Source of the DNA: Candidatus Hydrogenedentota bacterium
GTDB lineage: Bacteria > Hydrogenedentota > Hydrogenedentia > Hydrogenedentales > CAITNO01
Assembly: GCA_029554925.1 (NCBI GenBank)
Contig: JAKPUV010000358.1
Coordinates: 1-11,535 of the forward strand
Direction of reading: 5' to 3'
DNA: 11,535 nucleotides
The notes under the pieces were generated by a model. That model was not told where the DNA came from and ran no database searches. It was given only the letters and a program-made list of their open reading frames with translations. The translations under genes were made by a program, and so were the position numbers. Within the stretch, counting starts at the first letter, position 1, and each line of letters starts with the position of its first letter. Shown here piece by piece: positions 6,511 to 11,535 of this stretch.

Positions 6511-8703
6511 ATGCGACGCACACTTCTCCCCTTCCTCGCCGCACTTGCGCTCATGGTTGCCCTGCCGACCCCGCTCTTCGCGGAGGAGTCCCCTGCAGAA
6601 CCCTGGTACAACCGTCTGCTGGTCGGCATGGAGGTCGGCCCCACGGGGGCGCAGTTCGGCTCGGACCCCTCGGACGTGAAGTATGCCGAGAAGTTTTCGG
6701 GCACGGACATCGTGGCGGCGCAGCTCGCCACGGGGTCGCAGTACATCGTCATCTGGGGGAAGGACGGCGAGTACGCCTACTACGACTCCAAGGTGGCCCC
6801 GAAATGTCCGGGCCTCGGCGACCGGGACGTGATTCGGGAGACCGTGGAGGCGGCGAAGCCGCACAACCTTCCGGTCATCGTGTACTGCGTGGTGCAGGCC
6901 GGGGGCTATCCGCTCCGCCAACATCCCGAGTTCAAGATGCGGGACGTCGAGGGCAAGCCGATTGAGCGGGTGTGCCTGAACTCCGGGTTCATGGGCCACC
7001 TGAAGGATCTGGTGGACGAGATGCTGGCCTACGGCATCCAGGGATTCCACATTGACATGCTGGACCAGGGCTTCGGCCCGCCCTACGGCTGCTGGTGCGA
7101 CAATTGCCGCGCGCGGTTCGAGAAGGACTACGGGAAGCCCATGCCGACGTCCGTTTCCTGGGACGAGGCGTGGGACCGCATGCTGGAGTTCCGCTACAAC
7201 TCCTGCGAGCGCTTCGAGCGCGAGATTCTCGCCCACATCAAGGAGCGGCAGCCGGACTGCTCCGTGGACTTCAACTACCACGGCAACCCGCCCTTCTCCT
7301 TCGAGATCGGCCAGCGGCCCGTGCAGCACGCCCACATCGGCGACTTTGTCACGGGCGAGTGCGGCGCGTGGGGCTTCGGCGCCCTCAGCCCGAGTTTTGA
7401 GGCGCTCTTCGTGCGCGGCACCGACCCCGCCGCGCCGTTCCAGGTGGTGATGCAGCGCGGGGTGCGGATGTACCACGACCAGACCACGCGCCCGCTGGAG
7501 GACATGCGCTGGGAGATGTTCAGCCTGCTCATGCACGGCGCGCAGGTGACCATCGTGGACAAGACCCCCTTCGACGGGAGCCTGGACCGCGTGGCCTATG
7601 AGCGCTACGGCGCCCTCTTCCGCGAGGCCCTCGCCAAGCAGGAGCATTTCGGCCGGCAGCACCGGCCCCTGGCGGATGTCGGCCTCTTCTTCTCCCACCG
7701 CACGCGCGACTGGTACGCCCGCGAGACCCCGCGCAAGTACTTCGACCCCGTCTACGGCGCCCATGAGACCGTTGTGCTGGGGCACCTCCCGGCGGAGTTT
7801 GTCTTCGACGAGCGCCTCACCCTGGAACGCCTGCGCCGCCACCGCGTGGTCTACGCGCCGGGCGCGGCCATTTTGGAGCCCGAGACGGTCGCCCTGCTGG
7901 AGGACTACGTGCGCGGAGGCGGCAGGCTCCTCGTCACCGGCGACACGGGCACCCACGACCGCATGGGCGCGCCCCAGGCGGAGAGCGCCCTGGCGAACCT
8001 CATCGGCGCGAAATTGGTCCGGAGGCTCGACACGGACGACAACCATGTGTCCTTCCCCGCAGACGGCGGCGACCTGGACGCCCTGGCCGCGGGCATCCCC
8101 CGCGACTGGCCCTTCCTCGCGCGCGGCGCGGCGGGGATCTACGAGCCCACCACGGCGCGGCCCTTCGGCACCCTGCACCGTCCCTTCCGTTCGGTCCTCC
8201 AGCAGCAGGGCAAGGAGGGCCTCTGGCTGCCCCAGAGCCCCGTGGAGGCCGTGGGCCCGGCGGTGCTTGTGAACGACTTTGGGAAGGGGCGCGTGGTCTG
8301 CATCGCCGCCGCGCCCGACACCGCCATCGGCGGCGAGTTCGGCATGCCCGAGGACCGCATGCTTATTGAGAACGCCCTGCGCCTCCTCGACCCCGACCCG
8401 CCCGTGCGCGTGGACGCGCCGCGCTTCGTCGAGAGCGCCGTCACCGCCGGCCCCGAGCCCGACACCCTCCGGGTGCACCTCGTGGCCCATGTGACCCCGC
8501 CCCAGAACACCCACAAGGACCGCCCCCTGACCATCCCCGCCTTCATCGAGGACAAGCCCATCTACCGGGTCAGCGTGAAGGTCGCGGGCGGCGTGAAAGA
8601 GATCGAGGCCATCACCCCCACCACCACCGTCACCCCCGCCCCCGAAGGCTTCACCGCCCAGGTCGAGGACATCCACGAGGTCTTCGTCATCCGGACGAAA
8701 TGA
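6511..8703 (+). CDS. Exported glycoside-hydrolase-like protein (GHL6 / beta-galactosidase trimerisation-like)
   Basis: This 730-residue protein is probably exported and may act on carbohydrate; the substrate is unknown. I chose ATG 6511 because GGAG lies nine bases upstream and the product then starts with a normal signal peptide (MRRTLLPFLAALALMVALPTPLFA, cleavage near residue 24). ATG 6496 would add MELDY before it. Residues about 35-350 look like a TIM-barrel of the hypothetical glycoside hydrolase type: HLKDLVDEMLAYGIQGFHIDML (163-184) with D182 and D185 at a strand end, followed at once by a CWCDNC cluster (C194, C196, C199) and RARFEKDYG. E283 in TGECGAWG is another possible catalytic acid. 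Residues about 385-625 resemble the Rossmann-like domain next to the barrel in GH42-type enzymes (VVYAPGAAILEPETVALLEDYV, GGRLLVTGDTGT). The tail (630-730) is probably beta-rich. The fold is fairly sure, the activity is not. It ends eight bases from a convergent gene. Confidence 0.85.
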   Translation: MRRTLLPFLAALALMVALPTPLFAEESPAEPWYNRLLVGMEVGPTGAQFGSDPSDVKYAEKFSGTDIVAAQLATGSQYIVIWGKDGEYAYYDSKVAPKCPGLGDRDVIRETVEAAKPHNLPVIVYCVVQAGGYPLRQHPEFKMRDVEGKPIERVCLNSGFMGHLKDLVDEMLAYGIQGFHIDMLDQGFGPPYGCWCDNCRARFEKDYGKPMPTSVSWDEAWDRMLEFRYNSCERFEREILAHIKERQPDCSVDFNYHGNPPFSFEIGQRPVQHAHIGDFVTGECGAWGFGALSPSFEALFVRGTDPAAPFQVVMQRGVRMYHDQTTRPLEDMRWEMFSLLMHGAQVTIVDKTPFDGSLDRVAYERYGALFREALAKQEHFGRQHRPLADVGLFFSHRTRDWYARETPRKYFDPVYGAHETVVLGHLPAEFVFDERLTLERLRRHRVVYAPGAAILEPETVALLEDYVRGGGRLLVTGDTGTHDRMGAPQAESALANLIGAKLVRRLDTDDNHVSFPADGGDLDALAAGIPRDWPFLARGAAGIYEPTTARPFGTLHRPFRSVLQQQGKEGLWLPQSPVEAVGPAVLVNDFGKGRVVCIAAAPDTAIGGEFGMPEDRMLIENALRLLDPDPPVRVDAPRFVESAVTAGPEPDTLRVHLVAHVTPPQNTHKDRPLTIPAFIEDKPIYRVSVKVAGGVKEIEAITPTTTVTPAPEGFTAQVEDIHEVFVIRTK

Positions 8704-8711
8704 GCGGAGGC

Positions 8712-9596
8712 TCACTGCCCATTTGCCGTATCCTCCTTGGCCTCAGACGCCGCCTTCGGGACGGTTGACGGCAGCGGACTTCCAAGAAGGGCTTCCAGTT
8801 CCGCGCGGCGGCGGACGGCCTCTTCCGGGGTCATGCTGTCCAGGTCCTGAATGTAGGCTTTGGACTTCTCCCGGTACGCGTTGACCTCTTCCCGGCGAAT
8901 CTCCGCCTCCGCCTGACGTTTCTCCTCACTCTGCTTCATCCCTTCCAAGTGCTTCACCGCGCGTTCCCGGTCTTCCGGGGCGCTCTCCGGGGCTTCCGCC
9001 AGGGTGTGCAACGCCTCCAACGCGAGACCGCGCTGCCGCTCCGCCTCCGCGCGGGCGCCCGGAAGGAACAGGGAGAAGACGCCCTTCAGGATGTGGGCAT
9101 AGTCGAAACGCCCATAAATGACCTCCCAGGCCGTGGCGGGGTGGTGGTTGAACAAGTCCTCGCTCGTCTCCACGATGGCCGCAAGATCCCTTTCCTCCCC
9201 CTCGCATATGAACGTGATGGCCACCTGCTGCATGGTTCTGCGCCAGATGATGGCGTGGGGATCATCGGGATGGTCCCGGAGCCAGGCCCGTCCGAATTCG
9301 AGCGCCTCCCGGTTGTGGCAGGGTCCGACGAGGTGCTCGTACTTCCGGGCGGCGGCCCAGCCCCTCAGCGGCGCGGGGGTGGACGGATCGGCCAGCAACG
9401 CCTCCACCGCCGCCTGCGCCTCGGCGGGGGTCTGCTCATCCAGCCGCCGCGCCGCCCGCACCAGCCGGTCCTGCTCGACCGAGGTCTCCTCGTACTTCAG
9501 CTTGGGGAGGGGGATGTCCATCCCCACCGCGCCCGCCCCCGCGCAGAAGACGACAAGACACGCCGCTGGGAATGCCCAAAGCATCGTTTTCTTCAT
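8712..9596 (-). CDS. Exported protein of unknown function, helical with charged C-terminal region
   Basis: This is a 294-residue protein I do not recognise. ATG 9596 is preferred: GGGAGG lies a few bases upstream and the product begins with a signal peptide (MKKTMLWAFPAACLVVFCAGAGA, cleavage near 23-25). A GTG 27 bases earlier would only add a polar stretch. There is no clear lipobox. The mature part is mostly helical. Residues 40-180 contain short helical units that could be TPR-like (SVEQDRLVRAARRLDEQ, AEAQAAVEALLADPS, REALEFGRAWLRDHPDD). Residues about 205-272 are highly charged, with a possible coiled coil (RERAVKHLEGMKQSEEKRQ...RREEVNAYREK), and the C-terminus is polar. It is the last gene of the leftward group, 51 bases after the previous gene, so co-transcription is likely. 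A scaffold or protein-binding role outside the membrane is possible, but this is inference. Confidence 0.8.
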   Translation of the reverse strand: MKKTMLWAFPAACLVVFCAGAGAVGMDIPLPKLKYEETSVEQDRLVRAARRLDEQTPAEAQAAVEALLADPSTPAPLRGWAAARKYEHLVGPCHNREALEFGRAWLRDHPDDPHAIIWRRTMQQVAITFICEGEERDLAAIVETSEDLFNHHPATAWEVIYGRFDYAHILKGVFSLFLPGARAEAERQRGLALEALHTLAEAPESAPEDRERAVKHLEGMKQSEEKRQAEAEIRREEVNAYREKSKAYIQDLDSMTPEEAVRRRAELEALLGSPLPSTVPKAASEAKEDTANGQ

Positions 9597-9647
9597 GGCC
9601 TGTTTCCTCCCTGCGCCGGACACAAAGTGCCCGACGGGCTCGTCAGC

Positions 9648-10445
9648 TCACATGGTGTCCCGACTGCGGATTTCGTCTATGGCGTTCTTGATGATCAGGC
9701 CGATGCCGTCCTCAAACCGGTATTCCGAGCGCGGTTTCGTGACGGGGGACGTGTCGGGATACTCCTTCTGCAGTTCCATCAGGAACGGCAGGCCCTTGTC
9801 CCTTAGGTTCTGCAGCTCATGAACGGCGCGGGTCCGGAGCATGGTCAGGCTCTGATCGGTCTCCGTCCCGGTGACCAGCGAACGCATGGGGGCGTCCCCC
9901 CAAAACTCGCGGCGGACGCATTCCCGCAACAGCCGGGCGGACGCCTCCCCGTAACACTTCCCCAGCATCGTCATGGTGTCCAGCAATGCCCTCCCCTGCG
10001 CGTCGCTCATCTTTTCCCCCCGCGCCGCCGTCAATGCCCGCCGCGCGGGCTCCACCATCCCACCCTTCTCATACTCCTCGTTGTAGGCCACGGCCCCGGC
10101 CACCAGCACCGCCGCCCGGTACATGTCCCAGTTCACCGGCTTTTCGTCCAGCGCAGCCAAAGCCGATGCCCGCAGGCATGCCCAGTCGGTCCCCCCCTCC
10201 CCGAGCCGGGAGTCACAGTACTCGCGCCACTGGCGCTTTTCCGCATCCGTGGGAACATGTCCGGGAGTGCTCAGGGGTCTCAGGCATTCGACAAGCCTGT
10301 CGTATTCGCGGATCAGACAATCGCGCTTTATCGCCGAGGTGTCCACCTCCCAGGAAAGGGGGGCCGTCGCGGGAGAACTGGCCCCGTCGGGGGCTTGAAG
10401 GGCGCAAAGGAAAGAGACAGCGAAAAGACAACGGACACCGCGCAT
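9648..10445 (-). CDS. Exported cysteine-containing protein of unknown function
   Basis: This is a 265-residue protein I do not recognise. ATG 10445 is chosen because GGAGGG lies about eight bases upstream and the N-terminus is a signal peptide (MRGVRCLFAVSFLCALQAPDGA). A TTG 15 bases upstream is not needed. The mature protein has six cysteines (C43, C54, C77, C90, C164, C176), an even number compatible with disulfides outside the cytoplasm. It looks mostly helical, with an Ala-rich stretch at 110-121. No enzyme motif or repeat is evident, and I see no similarity to the next gene beyond both being exported and helical. It follows the prepilin-like gene by 103 bases and precedes the other unknown gene by 51 bases on the same strand. 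A possible promoter lies in the 103-base gap. Confidence 0.8.
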   Translation of the reverse strand: MRGVRCLFAVSFLCALQAPDGASSPATAPLSWEVDTSAIKRDCLIREYDRLVECLRPLSTPGHVPTDAEKRQWREYCDSRLGEGGTDWACLRASALAALDEKPVNWDMYRAAVLVAGAVAYNEEYEKGGMVEPARRALTAARGEKMSDAQGRALLDTMTMLGKCYGEASARLLRECVRREFWGDAPMRSLVTGTETDQSLTMLRTRAVHELQNLRDKGLPFLMELQKEYPDTSPVTKPRSEYRFEDGIGLIIKNAIDEIRSRDTM

Positions 10446-10488
10446 GATGTTTCCCTCCAATAGACAGCGCTTTGTCGTCTCCTCCCCG

Positions 10489-10518
10489 AGAATAGTCCCG
10501 CGGGCGGCCGCAAGGCAA
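10489..10518 (-). promoter_or_regulatory. Candidate promoter for the two unknown exported genes
   Basis: On the minus strand TTGCCT (10518-10513) and TATTCT (10494-10489) are separated by 18 bases, each matching the sigma-70 consensus at four of six positions. It lies about 45 bases before the chosen start of the 265-residue protein, so the two unknown genes may be transcribed apart from the prepilin-like gene. No clear terminator for the prepilin-like gene is seen in this gap. Confidence 0.35.
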
Positions 10519-10548
10519 GTCCATTCCCCGCCCCCGCGCGGAACACCG

Positions 10549-11535
10549 CTACAGTTCGGACAGCAGCACGGTGAACGCGCGCGTCATGGGGAAGTCGCCC
10601 GGGAACCGCAGGAACTCCACGTGGCCATCGAGGTACAGCACGTTGGAGCCGCCGGGGATGTGGCTGAACTCGGCCACCGTGGTGCTGGCAATGTCCCACG
10701 CCAGCGGCAGTTCGCTTTGGGCCATGGTGGCGGCGCCGGGGTTGTTGATGTCGGTGATGAAGAACCGCTCGATGCCCTCGCGGTAGCGGCGCAGCGTCAC
10801 GGGCCCGTTGATTGGGTCCTGGTACGCAATGTCCTGGTCGTAGTAATTGACCGTCAGGGAGACCGGGAAATCGGGGCTTCCGGGGGCGGCCTGGGTCGTG
10901 ATCACGGCCGTCACCTGGTTCACGAATTCCGGGCTGATCTGCGTGCCGACCGCGGAGGCCAGGTCCGTGATGGCCGGGCTGTTCGCGTCCTGCCCGGGCA
11001 GGAGGTAGTCCTGGCCCGGCTTTCCGCTCAGGGCCCACCCGAGGTACATGTACGACTCCGCCGTGATCGCGCACGGGTCCACGTTGGACTCGTAGCCCGG
11101 ACGCTGGTCATACCAGAGGCCGCCCTCGCGCGCGGCGTCCGGGCCGTCCGGGTCCGAGGGGCACACCAGCATGTTCAGGTCCGTCAGGTATTCCGGGTAA
11201 ACGGACCTCCCGTCCATCACGAACTGGATGCGGTACCCGAGGGAGGGGGAATAGTACGGGTTGGTGTCGTGGCAGGGGGCCAGATAGGAATGGACATCCA
11301 CCCCGCCGGTTCTGGTGATCCTGTAGGATTGATAGCCGGAGATGGCCGGAAACCTCCCCCCCTGCGACTCGTTCGCGTACATCTTGCAGACGAGCCCGAA
11401 CTGTTTCAGGTTGCCCTGGCAGCTTGCGCGGCGGGCCGCCTCGCGCGCGCGGGCCAGCGCCGGCAGGAGGATCGCCGCCAGAATCCCGATAATGGCGATC
11501 ACGACCAGCAGCTCAATCAGCGTGAAGCCGCGCTT
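10549..11535 (-). CDS. Prepilin-type protein with H-x(10)-DG C-terminus, 5' end cut off
   Basis: This is a type II secretion/type IV pilin-like protein of the large family (DUF1559-like) expanded in Planctomycetota and neighbouring phyla. The first complete codons at the window edge read [21 protein letters not shown], the prepilin peptidase cleavage and methylation site followed by the hydrophobic helix. Only the short leader and start codon are therefore missing, and the open frame does not begin at the internal GTG near 11502. After the helix come [20 protein letters not shown], typical of the family, then [26 protein letters not shown] and the C-terminal [22 protein letters not shown]. 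The His-to-DG distance is ten residues, where the named family motif has nine. The visible part is 328 residues. It is probably anchored in the inner membrane and exposed outside the cytoplasm; individual roles of these proteins are mostly unknown. Confidence 0.93.
   Translation of the reverse strand, partial: KRGFTLIELLVVIAIIGILAAILLPALARAREAARRASCQGNLKQFGLVCKMYANESQGGRFPAISGYQSYRITRTGGVDVHSYLAPCHDTNPYYSPSLGYRIQFVMDGRSVYPEYLTDLNMLVCPSDPDGPDAAREGGLWYDQRPGYESNVDPCAITAESYMYLGWALSGKPGQDYLLPGQDANSPAITDLASAVGTQISPEFVNQVTAVITTQAAPGSPDFPVSLTVNYYDQDIAYQDPINGPVTLRRYREGIERFFITDINNPGAATMAQSELPLAWDIASTTVAEFSHIPGGSNVLYLDGHVEFLRFPGDFPMTRAFTVLLSEL

Noticed and set aside
6475..8715. A 746-codon open frame on the minus strand opposite the glycosidase-like gene
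   Set aside because: The plus-strand gene has a signal peptide and recognisable domains; the minus frame is a compositional mirror with runs of Gly, His and Val.
9597..9623. An upstream GTG start adding nine residues to the unknown exported protein
   Set aside because: The extension would put MSGAGRKQA before the signal peptide, and the GGGAGG site fits the ATG at 9596.

Overview
This is a GC-rich bacterial chromosomal window whose codons mostly end in G or C. It has a housekeeping half on the left (polA, rho, proS) and an accessory half on the right: a repeat-filled spacer, a secreted glycosidase-like protein, two unknown exported proteins and a prepilin-type protein. The last protein has a GFTLIE prepilin leader and a C-terminal H-x(10)-DG segment. 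This protein style is abundant in Planctomycetota, Lentisphaerota/Verrucomicrobiota and Candidatus Hydrogenedentota. Together with the type III (archaeal/eukaryote-like) ProS, it suggests an environmental bacterium of that general kind. Hydrogenedentota is my best single guess, from protein style only and not from a marker comparison.

Layout: (1) 2-2164, + strand: polA, cut at its 5' end by the window edge, with intact proofreading and polymerase motifs. (2) 2165-2360: a likely promoter and a long C-rich leader for rho, then rho at 2361-3806 and a strong GC hairpin terminator at 3836-3869. (3) 3886-5313, - strand: proS, convergent with rho. (4) 5564-5833, + strand: a small protein with a basic Lys/Ala/Pro tail and a strong ribosome binding site. 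(5) 5834-6510: 677 bases without a credible gene, packed with hairpin repeats. The most striking is a composite inverted repeat at 5986-6230. (6) 6511-8703, + strand: a large exported protein resembling hypothetical glycoside hydrolases. (7) 8712-11535, - strand: three genes pointing left. In order of transcription they are a prepilin-like protein (start outside the window) and two unrelated unknown exported proteins.

How they fit together: polA, rho and proS are general information-processing genes and need not be co-regulated. The right half encodes exported products only, so it looks like cell-envelope or extracellular function, possibly carbohydrate handling. No operon links the glycosidase-like gene to the convergent group beyond it. 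I found no tRNA, rRNA, CRISPR array, transposase, integrase, toxin-antitoxin or defence gene. I do not see a clear undescribed multi-gene system. The best candidates for something new are the composite palindromic repeat, whose stems show compensatory changes between the two arms, and the exported unknown gene pair beside the prepilin-like gene.
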